NCBI GenBank assembly: GCA_011317545.1
Contig: WUJK01000007.1
Span: 2,418,001-2,482,000 of the forward strand
Length of the DNA: 64,000 nt
DNA from: Coniella vitis
Lineage: Eukaryota; Ascomycota; Sordariomycetes; Diaporthales; Schizoparmaceae
Direction: 5' to 3'
The translations under genes were made by a program, and so were the position numbers. This document shows, piece by piece, positions 1 through 12,980 of this stretch. Every line of letters starts with the position of its first letter. Position 1 is the first letter of the stretch. The notes under the pieces are model-generated. The model was given only the letters and a program-made list of their open reading frames with translations, made no database searches and was not told the origin of the DNA.

Positions 1-1894
1 TAAATATTTTATAATATTATAGCGTTTTACCGAAAGGTAGGTTTATTAATCCGAGATAATAGCTTATTTTCGATATTATTTAGTTTATTATATAGGAATA
101 GCTAGTAAACGTTTAAACGCCTTCTCGAGGAGGGAGTAGGATATATTATATAATATATCTAACGAACGCTTTACCGATAGGTAAATCCAGCTTTTACTAT
201 CGATAGAGATAAGCTAAATTATAATATATAACGAGCTATTACTAATAGGTAGCGAAGTTTCTATATAAGAGGAGCTTTAGCGCTTATAGGACGATACTAC
301 CTTATATAATAAGGTATACTCCTAGCTTATAGGTATAATCCGTAGGGGTAAACGCTCTTTTCCCCCTTACCTATAAATATCCGAAGGTAAATTTATTAAG
401 GTATTTATAGCGGAGTATTCGATCGATAAGAAAGGATTATTTAGGTTTTATAAATAGCTCTAGTTACCGGATTAGGAACCCCTATATACTAAACTAATAT
501 AGAGTATTTATAATTCTACCCTATTTAGCTACCTAGGGAGGGATATTACTATTACGATAATAATAAGAGGCTACTTCTAGCTAGGTATATACCGTAGTAT
601 TCGGCGGTTTATATAAAATTATAACGTTTATAAATATAAGATAATATAGAGATATTAGAGGAAGGGCCTTTTTAAGCCCTTACTAATACCTAAGCGGGTA
701 TAAAGCGAGTTATCCGTAGATTTTATAATCGACCTCCCTTATAAGGATAATATAAGAGAGGCTTACTTAATAGTAATTATAGATTAATTAATAAAAGCTA
801 TTATACTCGAAGCTATATATAGTATAAGCGCGGAAGTATATATAAAGCGGTTCTTATACTATTACTAGCGGTTTTATAGTTTCCCTAAGGTAATAGTTAG
901 CGATTAAGGCTCGAACTAAATAGGAGGGTTTTAGCGCCGATTATATAAGCTTATAAAGATAGAATAGCGCCTAAGCACCGCTTTCTACCTATAGACGGAT
1001 AAAGCTATAGAAAGGGTAAACTAAGAGGTTATAGATTACCTCCGAGCGTTTATTATATATATATAATTAGATTAACTAATACTCCTACCTAGCGCTTAAT
1101 TAGCTATTAATAATAGGGATATTAGTATAATTAGCCTTAGCCTATTCTTTATCCTATACGGCTATTATATAGATCTAATCGAATAAGTAGAGTATAGTAT
1201 ATTATTAGTATAAACGCTTAGAGTTTAAGCTAAGAACTTCGTTTAATAGCTTAAAGATATAACTACTTTTGCTTAAGCTATAATAATAATCGTATAATAA
1301 TAAATAGAAGAATCTACGAATAAGTTATAAGTAATTATAGAGCGGCTTATTAAAGGCGATAAGGTTTAGCTCTCCCTATAAAATATTATTACCGACCGCC
1401 CTTTAAAGAAGTTAGCCTAGCTATATAAGAAGTATACCGTAATATATATTATTAGCCCTTATATAATAAAATTAAATATCCCGCCGGGTATTTACCCTTA
1501 TTTCTATATAAATCTCCTAATTCGAGCTATATAAGACCCGCTCCCGTTATAGGTATAAAGAGAATACTAGCCTAACCTTATCGTAATTAAAGAAGGAAAG
1601 GAACCTAAATATTAAGTAGAAAGTATTATTAGAATATATAATAAGCTATATAAAAGCTATATAAAAACGGACGGAACGTTATAACGCGAAGTCCTAGTTA
1701 AATAGATCGGATAGGATTAGCTAGACTAATAGCCGTTATCCGAATTTAAAGATATAATTACTCTTAAGGAGTTCGAGTAATATTATAGTAATACTATAAA
1801 TTATAATAGCTTAAAGTTATAAAGAAGAAGAGTAAGGAAATTAAATACTATAGATAAAAAGAAAACTATATATAAAATATATATTAACGTAACT

Positions 1895-3060
1895 ACCTAC
1901 TTATCCTCGCTTACCTCCTCCTTATTATTAGAATTACTCTCCTTAGTTTTATTAGAATAAGGGTTATTATTAACGCTATACTTTATTTTAATATTAATTA
2001 AGCCCTTACCCTTATTACCCCCCTTTATAAGCTTTACTAATAGGTTAGTAATATCCTTTAGTATTACCGCTTAATAGTATATAAGCTTATAGCTATAACG
2101 CTAGTATAAAGTTAATAGGATATAAGTAGGGAAGGAGCAAGGGGTATATATACTACGGGTATACTTATTATTTAATAACCGGACCTTATTATAGCTAGCC
2201 TAAGTCTTACCTAACTTAGGTAGGTAATTATAGGTATAATATATAGTAAAAGCGGTAAGGGCCTAGGGGCGGAGAATATTTAGAGTATATAAGTATAGGG
2301 AGGTATAAGTAGGGAAGGAGTAATATATACTAAGGTCGGAAGTATTATAAGCGAGGGAATAATTAATTATAATAATAATAGCAGTATATATTTCGTCGGT
2401 TTAATAAAGGGGGGTATAAGAGTAGCCGGAGTTCTTACCCTTTTTATTTATCCTATAGGGGAAATAATAAGCGCCGGCTATAATAGTTAACGAGTTACGA
2501 AGAAGTAAGGTAAATACTATTTATTAATACTATAGAGGTAGAGGGAAAGGGGGTTTTTAGAAGCCCTTATAATATAAGGTAGGTATTACTTATCCCTAAT
2601 ACCCTTAGGGAGGGTAATATAAGGTTAGAGCTACGGGTTAGTAGTAACGATATTTTAAATAAGCTTATTAATAGCCTTATCGAGCTAGGTAGCGGTAGGG
2701 GCGAGGATAATAGCGGTAGGAATAATAGCGGGTATAATAGGAGTAGCCGTAGCTATAGCTATAAGTACTATCGCTATAAGAGTAGCTATAAAGCTTATAA
2801 TAATAGTAGGGGTAGCGGCGGTAGGTATAGCGGTAGGAGCTATACTAACTTACTTAGAGCGAGTAATAATATTTATACTACTAATAGAGCTAAGTATAAG
2901 TAGAGGATAAATAGGGAAGGCGTAATATTTACCTTATTATTATAGGGGTTAGTTTTATATAATTCGTAAGGGCTCTAATTTAATTAAGAGGAAGGAATAA
3001 CCCCTAGAATAGGGGTTAAGGGGGTATTTATACTTTTTCGAAGCTCTAAAGAGTAAAGAT
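1895..3060 (-). pseudogene. Antisense ORF carried by the Gypsy element (full copy)
   Basis: On the strand opposite to pol, downstream of the chromodomain, a broken reading frame runs from about 3,060 to 1,895. It has a stretch rich in Ala, Pro, Thr and Ile, then a Tyr/Leu-rich middle, then a basic tail (KGGSKGKG-like, followed by many Asn, Ser, Lys and Glu). The same tail is preserved in the other Gypsy copy at 3,690-4,155 on the plus strand. I do not recognise the product. Conservation of the frame in both copies suggests an element-encoded accessory gene rather than chance. Confidence 0.45.
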
Positions 3061-3326
3061 ATTATATTTATAACCGCCTACTAAGTTAAGGGCATTATTA
3101 TTATTCTATTAACAAATAATAAGCGGTAGAACTTATAAACTCGCCGAAAGCTAGGTTAAAGGGAGCTTTATAAATATAAAACTCCTTTTATACTCGTTAG
3201 GTATAAGGATAAGGCTCCTTTAATAGGGTAAGCGGGCGTAGCGGTATTACATTATTATACTTTTTAGGTAGCTATTATATTATATATAGCTCTATAAGAG
3301 GGCGTTCGGCTTAAGCAGGGGGGTAA

Positions 3327-3666
3327 TATTATAGGCCTATAGGTAAATATATAGCTTCGGTATACTAAGGTATAAAGCCTTAGTTAGTATATTCCCTTCT
3401 CGTCTAGAGACTAGTATTATATAAGCGCTAAATAAGAGCGTCTTCCGAGTAGCTTATAAGCTATATAAAAGACTATCGGTAATAGGACCTATATTAACGG
3501 TAGACCTATAGAAAACTCTATCTACGGGTAGATTCTAAATATAAGAGCTACTTAAGAGCAGCTCTCGCGCCGCTATATAGATATTATACTTACTTCTCTC
3601 CTTAAGTTAGTTAATAATAGAAATTAGGATCGAAACTGCGAACGCTCTTTCGATGCCCGTTTATAT
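3327..3666 (+). repeat. 3' LTR of the plus-strand Gypsy element
   Basis: This segment of about 340 bp matches, in reverse complement, the segment at 9,306-9,647. It follows directly on a purine run (AGGGGGG), the usual polypurine tract before a 3' LTR. The expected terminal TG and CA are changed to TA, consistent with RIP. Boundaries were judged by eye from where the two copies stop matching and may be off by a few bases. Confidence 0.75.
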
Positions 3667-4155
3667 ACTACTATTATTACTATAGTTAACTATTCCCTCG
3701 CTTATAATATTTCCGACCCTAGTATATATTACTCCTTCCCTACTTATACCTCCCTATACTTATATACTCTAGATACTCTCCGCCCCTAAGCCTTTATTAC
3801 TCTCGCTATATATTATACTTATAATTACCTATTTAAATTAGATAAGATTTAAGCTAGCTATAATAAGGTCCGGTTATTAAATAATAAGTATATCTATAGC
3901 GTATATACCCCCTATTCCTTCCCTATTTATATCCTACTAACTTTATATTAGCGTTATAGCTATAAGCTTATACGCTATTAAGCGGTAATATTAGAGGATA
4001 TTACCGACTTATTAGTAAAGCTTATAAAGGGGGGTAGTAAGGGTAAGGGCTTAATTAGTACTAAAACAAAGCGTAGTATTAATAATAACCCTTATTCTAG
4101 TAAAACTAAGGAGAGTAATTCTAATAATAAGGAGGAGGTAAGTAAGGATAAATAG
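3667..4155 (+). pseudogene. Antisense ORF of the Gypsy element (truncated copy)
   Basis: C-terminal part of the same antisense frame, in the minus-strand Gypsy copy and therefore read on the plus strand. It is more open than the copy at 1,895-3,060: from about 3,780 to 4,155 only a few TAG/TAA codons interrupt it, and the basic, Ser/Asn-rich tail is readable. The N-terminal part is missing because the element is interrupted at 3,667. Confidence 0.45.
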
Positions 4156-7100
4156 GTAGTTATATTAGTATATATTTCGTATATAGTTTTCTTTTTATTT
4201 ATAATACTTAATTTCCCCGCTCTTCTTCTTTATAACTTTAAGCTATTATAACTTATAGCGCTATTATAATATTATTCGAACTCTTTAAAAGTAACTATAT
4301 CTTTAAATTCGGATAACGGCTATTAATCTAACTAATCCTATCCGATTTATTTAACTAGGATTTCGTATTATAATATTCCGTCCGTTTTCGTATAGCCTTT
4401 ATATAGCTTATTATATACTCTAATAATACTTTCTACTTAATACTCGGGTTCCTTTCCCTTTTTAACTATAATAGGGTTAAGCCGGTATTTTCTTTATATT
4501 TATAACGGGAGCGGGTTTTATATAGCTCGAATTAGGAGATCTATATAGAAATAAGGGTAAATACCTAATAGGATATTTAATTCTACTATATAAGGGCTAA
4601 CGATATATATTATAATATATTTCTCGTATAGCTATACTAACTTCTTTAAAGGGCGGTTAATAATAATATTTTATAGGGAGAGCTAAACCTTATCGCCTTT
4701 AATAAGCCGCTTTATAATTACTTATAATTTATTTATAGATTCTTCTATTTATTATTATACGATTATTATTATAGTTTAAGCGAAAGTAGTTATATTTTTA
4801 AGCTATTAGATAAAGTTCTCGGCTTAAACTCTAAGCGCTTATATTAATAATATACTATATTCTACCTATTCGATTAGATCTATATAATAACTATATAGGA
4901 TAAAGAATAAGCTAAGGCTAATTATACTAATATCCCTATTATTAATAGCTAGTTAAACGCTAGGTAGGAGTATCGGCTAATCTAATTATATATATATAAT
5001 AAACGCTTAGAGGTAATCTATAACCTCTTAGTTTACCCTTTTTATAGCTTTATCCGTTTATAAATAAAAAGTAGTACTTATATATTATTCTATCTTTATA
5101 AGCTTATATAATTAGTATTAAAACCCTCCTACTTAGTTTAAACCTCGGTTACTAATTATTACCTTAGGGAAACTATAAAACCGCTAATAATAGTATAAGA
5201 ACCGCTCTATATATACTTCCGCGCTTATATTATATATAGCTTTAAGTATAATAGCTTTTATTAATCGATCTATAATTACTATTAAATAAGCCTTTTTTAT
5301 ATTATCCTTATAAGGGAGGTCGATTATAAAGTCTACGGATAACTTACTTTATATCCGCTTAGGTATTAATAGGGGCTTAAAAAGGCCCTTCCTCTAATAT
5401 CTTTATACCGTCTTACATTTATAGATATCGTAATTTTATATAAACCGCCGAATATTATAGTATATATTTAATTAGAAATAGCCCCTTATTATTATTATAA
5501 TAATAATATCCCTCCCTAAATAGTTAGATAAGGTAGAATTATAGATACTTTATATTAGTTTAATATATAGGGGTTCCTAATCCGGTAATTAAAGCTATTC
5601 GTAGAACCTAAATAATCCTTTCTTATCGATCGAATACTTTACTATAAATACCTTAATAAGCTTACCTTTAGATATCCGTAGGTAAGGGGGAAAAGAGTAT
5701 TTACCCTTATAGATTATACTTATAAGTTAGGAATATACTTTATTATATAAGGTAGTATTATCCTATAAGCGCTAGAGCTCCTCTTATATAAAAACCTCGC
5801 TACTTATTAATAATAGCTTATTATATATTATAACTTAGCTTATCTCTATCGATAATAAAAGCTAGATTTACTTACCGGCGAAGCGTTTATTAGATATATT
5901 ATATAATATATCTTACTCCCTCCTTAAGAGGGTATTTAGATATTTATTAGCTATTCCTATATAATAGATTAAATAATATCGAAAATAAGCTATTATCTCG
6001 GATTAGCGGACCTACCTTTCGGTAAAACGCTATAATATTATAAAATATTCGAAGTTCTTATAATCCGAGTAAATCGTAAATAATAATATAATACCCCTAA
6101 GCTCTATATTCTATACTTTTAAGTAATTAATAATAGCTAATAGTTCCTTATTATAGATCTTATAATTATACTTTATAAAGCTTAAGCGGTATAAATAGTA
6201 TACTATTAAGCGGAGGATATTATACTTATCCCTTTAAGAGAGGTAGTTATCTAACGAATAGTTAGAATAATCCGCTTTTAATACTATCTCCTTATCCGGA
6301 TCCTATTAAGCGAATATAGGCTTATTAATAAAGAGATACTTTAGCTATTCGAATATAGCTTCTTCCTACTCCCTAAACTTAAATAGAACCCCCTTTTTAA
6401 TTAAGGTTAAAAGGGGCCCTATAACTTCGGAATAATTAGTAATAAACTAACGATAGAAGTTTATAAATCCTAAAAAGCTATAAACTCCCTTAACTATCTT
6501 CGGAGCCTCCTAATTATATATAGCGTATACCTTCTCGGGGTTTATATAAATCCCTACCCCTATTTCGATAATAAAGCCTAGGTATTTCGTCTCGGTTATA
6601 CCGAATTTATATTTAGCGATATCTAAATTTAAACCTATTATTTTAAAAGCGTATAATATTAGCTTTACCTTTACTTAATAATCTTTAGTTATACCGTCGG
6701 TATATATTAGAATATTATTAATATAAGCTAAATAGAAGATATCTAAATAGGGGTATAAAATATTATTAATATAATATTAAAACGTTATAGGAGCACTTAT
6801 AAATCCGAATAAGGTTATTAGCTATTCGAAAAAGCTATACTTTATATAAAAGGCGATCTTTTATTTATCTCCTTCCTTAATATAAAGCTTATAAAATGCT
6901 ATTTATATATCGAGCTTAGTAAAATATTTAGTATTTATAATATTAAATAGGGTCTTTTTAATAAGGGGGAGTAGGTAGTAATTAGCTTCCGAAATAGCGT
7001 TAAGCGTATAATAATCTATATAAAAATAAAGGCTACCCCCTAGTTTTTTAATAAAGATTATAGGAGCTCCTATTAAGGAGCTATTAGCTCTAATATAGCT

Positions 7101-9305
7101 TATATCGAGTAGTTCGGTAAGAATCTTCTTTAATATAATAAATTCTTCTCTAAATATCCCGTATAACGGGCCTTATAGGGCGTTTATAATAAACCTATCT
7201 GCCTTCTTATATAGCCGAATCTTATAATCCGCTCCTTCTTTATATAGCGGTAATATAGAAGTTATATCCTTATTAAAGAGGTTTCGGAACTTATAATACT
7301 CTAAAGGGAGTTTCTTATTAACCGAGGATTCTACTTTCGGTAATAAAGCCTTAATAATATCGGCTATTATAATACTAAAAAACGCTACCTAAGCGGTATT
7401 TAAGTATTTTATATACCGAACTTCGCTCTAGATAATAAGGGTATTAACGGATATATAGTTAAAGTTCTTAGGGTTATATCCTTATTCCTAAACCTTTAAT
7501 CCTCTTATTTATCCGATACTTAAGCGGTATTTATAAGCTATATATATTACCCTTTCTCTTTCTACCTAAGGTTTTCCTAAAATAAGGTTATATTAAAGGC
7601 GGGGGATTATATAAGCCTAAATACGATATAAATACCCGTTTAGGTTTATATTAAGGTAGGTTATATAGCGGATAATAGGCTACTTATATAATATTCTCTC
7701 CTTTAACGATTAATAAAGGGTCCTAAGCGGGATAGGTATATACGGAAGTCTTAATTTATATATAAGTATTTTACTTATAATAAAATAGTAATTATAATTA
7801 TAATTAATAAGTATTAGGATAAATAGAGTTAAATTATAAAATAAGTCTATTATAAAATAGTTTCTATTTATTTAACGCTTTACTTCTTATAAGCTAAAGT
7901 CGAAACCTATAAGTTCTTATATATAACTTTATATAAGAGTAGTTAGTTTTCCTCCTATTCCTTAGTAGTATTATTAAGGTTAATAAGGTTAATATTAGTA
8001 ATATTAATTTCTATCTCCTATATAGCTCCTAAGCTATTAAGCGGGTATATAGGTAGGAAGGGGTAATAAGTAATTCTATAATTCGAACGTTTATACCTAT
8101 AATAGAATCCCTATTCTTTCCTACGCTTAATCTCCGCTTAGTTAACCTACTTTATACGCTATTTATTAGCCTATAGAACGTAAATATTAGTTATAGCCGT
8201 ATCCCTATCGGGATCCGTATAAGGGTTTTATAATTTCTATCCGTTTTCTCCCGCTTATTAGGTTATTCTAAAACGTTATATTATAGCTCCGGATAAATAG
8301 CTTAAGGGTAAAGCGTAATTACTATCTCGGATAATAATATAGCTTTCTAGCTTAGCCGAAATATAGAACGCTTTCTTTACTTAATCGTTATATATTAACG
8401 GTATTTCTATACTAATAAGCTATATATATAATATACTATTAATAGCGCCTTTTAGGTATATTAACTTAGCTAAATCCGGCTACTTTATACTACCGGAATC
8501 TACTAATAACTTCTCCTATTAAGAGAAGAAGTTAGGGAAGGATTAGCCTTTCTTTTAAATAAAACTCCGGAGCCTTTAAAAAATAGCGATAATATAATTC
8601 TCGTTATAATATCGGTAGCGGAGTTATTATAAGAATAAGGAGGATTTCTAAAGGTTATACTCTCCTCCTATAATATAATAGCTCCTCGTTATAACCTTTA
8701 TATCTCCCTTTAGGTATTTATAGATTTCTTAGAACTTATCTATATAATTCCCGATAAAATAGGTATTTTAGATAAGTTTATACCTTATAATATACTCCTA
8801 AGCTAGGAATTAAGTATATATACCCTTAAAGTTCGCTAGTTAAGAAAGGGGCTTATATTTAAATACGATTATACTCTCTAGGGCCTTATCCGTATTAATA
8901 TCGGCGTTTTCTATATTTTAGGAGGTAGGGGTATAGGTATCTTCTAGTTTATTAGATACCGGGTTAGAGTATTCGGCCGCTAGGTTATTAATACTTACTA
9001 ATAGCTCTTATAATAATAGGCTACGGGATTATTCGATTTTCGTAAATTATACTATAAGCGCTTCTAGGTTTTATATACTATCTTCGCGCTATTATTATAT
9101 TACTCTTTTAATAATATACCGTTATTCTTCTATTATTTAAGTAATTATTTATTATATAGTTATTATTATATTATTATTATCGTTATTCGCTTAGGTAAGG
9201 AATTACCCGAATTACTCGTTATAGGGGTATAATATCCTAAGGCTATATACTAAATAAGTATATAAATACCGTTAGATATATAGGGTAGGTAGAAAAGAAG
9301 TTAGT

Positions 9306-9647
9306 TAAATATAAATAGATATCGAGAGAGCGTTTATAGTTTCGATCCTAATTTCTATTATTAATTAACTTAAAGAGAGAAGTAAGTATAATATCTATAT
9401 AATAGCGTAAGAGCTACTTTTAAATAGCTCTTACGTTTAGAATCTACCTATAAATAGAGTTTTCTATAGGTCTATTATTAATATAGGTTTTATTACCGAT
9501 AGTCTTTTATATAGCTTATAAGCTACTCGGAAGACGCTCTTATTTAGCGCTTATATAATACTAATCTCTAGACGAGAAGGGAATATATTAACTAAGGCTT
9601 TATACCTTAGTATACCGAAGCCGTATATTTACCCGTAGGCCTATAAT
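9306..9647 (-). repeat. 5' LTR of the minus-strand Gypsy element
   Basis: This is the reverse complement of the LTR at 3,327-3,666, with scattered transition differences of the RIP type. It marks the 5' end of the minus-strand Gypsy copy and its junction with the Copia element to the right. Confidence 0.75.
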
Positions 9648-12600
9648 ACCCTAGGCCCTTCTAAAGGGTTTACTAGGATATATTTATATTTTACCCGGGT
9701 ATAAGAGGGGCTAGGTATATAATAATATTTAAGGATAAGTTCTTAGGTAAATTCTTTATCTCTATAGCTATAGATAAGATAGGACCGATAATCTTTAGCT
9801 TAGTTTATAACTTCGTTACTTAGGTATATTAATAGTTTTAGCTTAATATATATAAAATCCGCTAAAACGGTAAAGCCGCCGTTTTATATATAAACTATAG
9901 TATAGCCTATATATAATAATACTAGGAGGTAGGAATCGAGCTTAAAGTAACCCCTTTATATATAAAAGAGCCTAACGGTATAGCTAAGAAAGTAGGGTAC
10001 GAATTAATTAAGAAATAATTAATAATACTATTATCTATAAACCTATTATCTTATCTATAACCCGAAGCGATAAAAATAATAGCCTATTTATATAATATTA
10101 GCCTAGCGGTAATAAAGTATTAATAATCCCTAAATAATCTATTTAAGGGATAGTTCCGTCGGAATATACCGATAATACTATTAGATAAGGACCTTCGCCC
10201 TAACTAAAGCTATATCTATACCTATAGCTATTATACCTATATACTTAGAGTAGAGAGAAAAGTAGGAAACTTTAGGAAAGAGATAAAAATAGCGGAATAT
10301 ATATATATTAGATATCTTATAGGCTATATTACCTTAAATATCTTTAGAATATAGATACCCTTTATAGATATAATATATATAATAAGGAATATTTAGTTTA
10401 ATAAGATAATCTTCTATAACCCGTTAAAGGAGAGGCTTAAATAGCCCTTTCCTAATTATAAGTTCGAGAAAATACTATTATAAGAGATAAGACTAAAGGA
10501 GATTTTAGATACTTTATATATTTAAATAGATATAGGAGAATATTATACCTTCCCGTCTTAAGTAACCGACTTAAACTTATATATAATATATACTAATATT
10601 AATCCGCCCTTAGAACTAAGGGGTAAGTAGCTTTATATAGATAGTTTAGAAAGTATTCCGGATTAGATTATAAAGGATATACTTATACCTAAGTTAAGTA
10701 TAGAGAATTTATAACTCTCTAATCGCTATTAAAGCTTAGATAACTACGTTTAGTTATAATAAAGTAATACCTTTATATATATACGAACTTAAATAAACCT
10801 TATTAGTAGCGATATTAAGGTAAATAAAGACCTTATTAGCTTTATAGCTAGAGAAGATAAATAATCTATAGATATAAACCCTATTAGCGATATATAACCT
10901 ATTAAGGTAGGTAAATTACCCCTTAAAGTCGAGGAATTACTAAAGTATTAATTATTAATATATAATAAGGATTATTAGTCTAAGCTTTAATTATAATAAC
11001 TATTACTTATAAACGGCCGAGATAATCTAATTAATTAGAGATATTTAATTACTAGAACCGAGGAGGATATATAATAGAATATTCCGCCCTTTTTATAGAG
11101 ATCTAATAGATAGAGAGTACTAATATAAAGGGTATTTAAATAAATACCTATTCGTAGGTATAAAAGAAAGAACTCTAAGCTATTTAAGCTATTTATCCGG
11201 AGGCTATTTACCTTTATAAGTATATTTTACCTATTTAAGTAATAATAGGCTTATCTAGCTACCGTACTAATAGATATATAGCCGGAACTAGATATAAGAT
11301 ATATTATATTATACGCTATATTTATAATAGCGGTTAATACTAATAATATACTTAGTTAGATATAGGATAAAATTACTAAGTTTATATTATATCCCTAATA
11401 TATTAATAATCTACCTAAAGAACTATTAAATTAGGTATAAGCTTAAAAGTTACCTTTTTATAATTAATAGTTTAAAGCTATAAGAAAGGAGATATATTAG
11501 TTAACGATTATATATATATAGGAGAAAGTCGATAGGGCGAAGGTATATAATAAGCTATTACCGCTTAAATAGGTATTTCGCTATAAAATAAACGGTAATA
11601 ATATCCTATCCTTATTTAAAGTACGGATTTATATAAGAGGAGATTTATAGGATACTAATATCTTCGATACTTATACTATAATACTTATAATATACGTTTT
11701 TCGTATACTTATAACTATTATAGCTTAAAAGGACCTAAAGGTAGATTAAATAGATATAACCGGAGTATTCCTTAATACTAATAGAGAAAAACGAGAGGAA
11801 GTATATATTAAACTATTAAACGGATTTAAAGTTATCGATAAAGTCGCTAAGTTAAAAAAAGCACTTTATAGTTTATATAATTCGCCCCTTATATAATATA
11901 AAGACCTTTATAATACCCTTAGAGAACTTAAGCTTAAGCTATTATCTAAAGAACTATATATATTTAAAAATAAAGATAATAAGATTACTCTATTATTTTA
12001 TATAGATAATATCTTAATATTTTATCTATAATTAGTTAAGGTAGAAATAATAAGGATTAAAGAGGGTATTATTAAAGCGTATAATATTATTAATTAAGGA
12101 TTAACCGAATAGTTTCTAGATATCCGAATAATATATAACTAAAGTAAAATAACTATTCGCCTTCTTTATAATACCTATATCGAAAAGGTAGCTAAAAAAT
12201 TCGGTTTAACGGATATATTAATATTTCTACCCTACTTACTAATCTCGCCCTTTACTAAACTTAAAAATAATATAAGTAAGGCTATAAAGGAAGAGGTAAA
12301 GTTATATTAAGAGAAGATTAATTCTATCCTCTATATAGCTATTATATTACGCCTAAATATAGTATTTATATATTTATTCCTTTCTCGTTTCCTTATAAAC
12401 CTAAGTTAAATATATTATAAGGCTACCGATTAGGTAATTAGATACCTTTATAAAATTAGATTCCTAGGTATTTAGTATAATAATATAGCTCCTAAAGTAT
12501 AAGTATTATATATATCGGGAGATTCGTCCTTTATAAACGATATAAAGGACCGAAAGTCTATATTTAGATATATATTTATACTATTCGGGGCTATAATCGT

Positions 12601-12980
12601 TTAGAAATTAGGTAAATAATCTATAATCGCTATATCTATTATAAAGGTAAAGCTTAATACCTTATCTTTAATAATAAAGGAAATAATAGTATTTAAACGC
12701 TTATTTCGAGATATCTTTATAAACCTTAGGGAGATATAGAATATCTATTATAATAATTAGTAAACGATATAGCTAGTAATAGCTAAATATAAGAAAATTA
12801 ATATAAAGCTTAGGTATATTAATATTAGTTAATTATAGCTTAAATAGGAGTATTAAAAAGGTATATTTAAAATTATATATTTACCTATAAAATAGATACT
12901 AGCCGATAGTTTAACTAAACTATTAGATCGAGCTTAATTTAAATATTTTAGAGCTCTTTTAAATCTTTAAGATTTAATTA
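9648..12980 (+). mobile_element. Ty1/Copia retrotransposon remnant, pol region
   Basis: RIP-degraded Copia pol read on the plus strand with many TAA/TAG stops. The C-terminal half of integrase lies at about 9,930-10,250, with the Glu of the P-E-x-N-G type motif readable as E-P-N-G at about 9,970. Reverse transcriptase follows (about 11,690-12,200; EEVYIKL and LKKALYSL motifs; the catalytic box near 12,000 reads Y-I-D-N, second Asp changed by RIP). RNase H (about 12,500-12,950) includes a D-x-K-D-R-K-S motif. The 5' part (gag, protease, 5' LTR) is missing because the minus-strand Gypsy copy abuts at 9,647; it should lie left of the window. Confidence 0.85.

Larger units (their letters stand above)
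1..3666 (+). mobile_element. Ty3/Gypsy LTR retrotransposon, plus-strand copy, 5' part outside the window
   Basis: RIP-killed Gypsy element entering from the left edge. In plus-strand frames I can read a broken RNase H/integrase zinc region (about 1-650), the integrase catalytic core (about 720-1,190) and a chromodomain-like C-terminus (about 1,680-1,800). Stops interrupt it at positions where the family has Trp or Gln: several TAG codons fall in the chromodomain at expected Trp positions, as expected from TGG to TAG. It is followed by an antisense reading frame (about 1,895-3,060) and a 3' LTR preceded by a purine tract at 3,316-3,323. Its segment 1-2,385 is the inverted counterpart of 3,667-6,050. 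Confidence 0.88.
3667..9647 (-). mobile_element. Ty3/Gypsy LTR retrotransposon, minus-strand copy, 3' end interrupted
   Basis: Second copy of the same Gypsy family in opposite orientation. Reading the minus strand from 9,647: 5' LTR (9,647-9,306), a gag-like part (about 9,300-8,000), a protease-like part (about 8,500), reverse transcriptase (about 7,500-6,400; the catalytic Y-x-D-D box at about 6,705-6,728 reads Y-I-N-N, a RIP-type Asp to Asn change), RNase H and integrase to about 4,200. Segment 3,667-6,050 is the inverted copy of 1-2,385. Its 3' end stops exactly where the LTR of the other copy ends, so the plus-strand copy most likely inserted into it. Confidence 0.88.
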
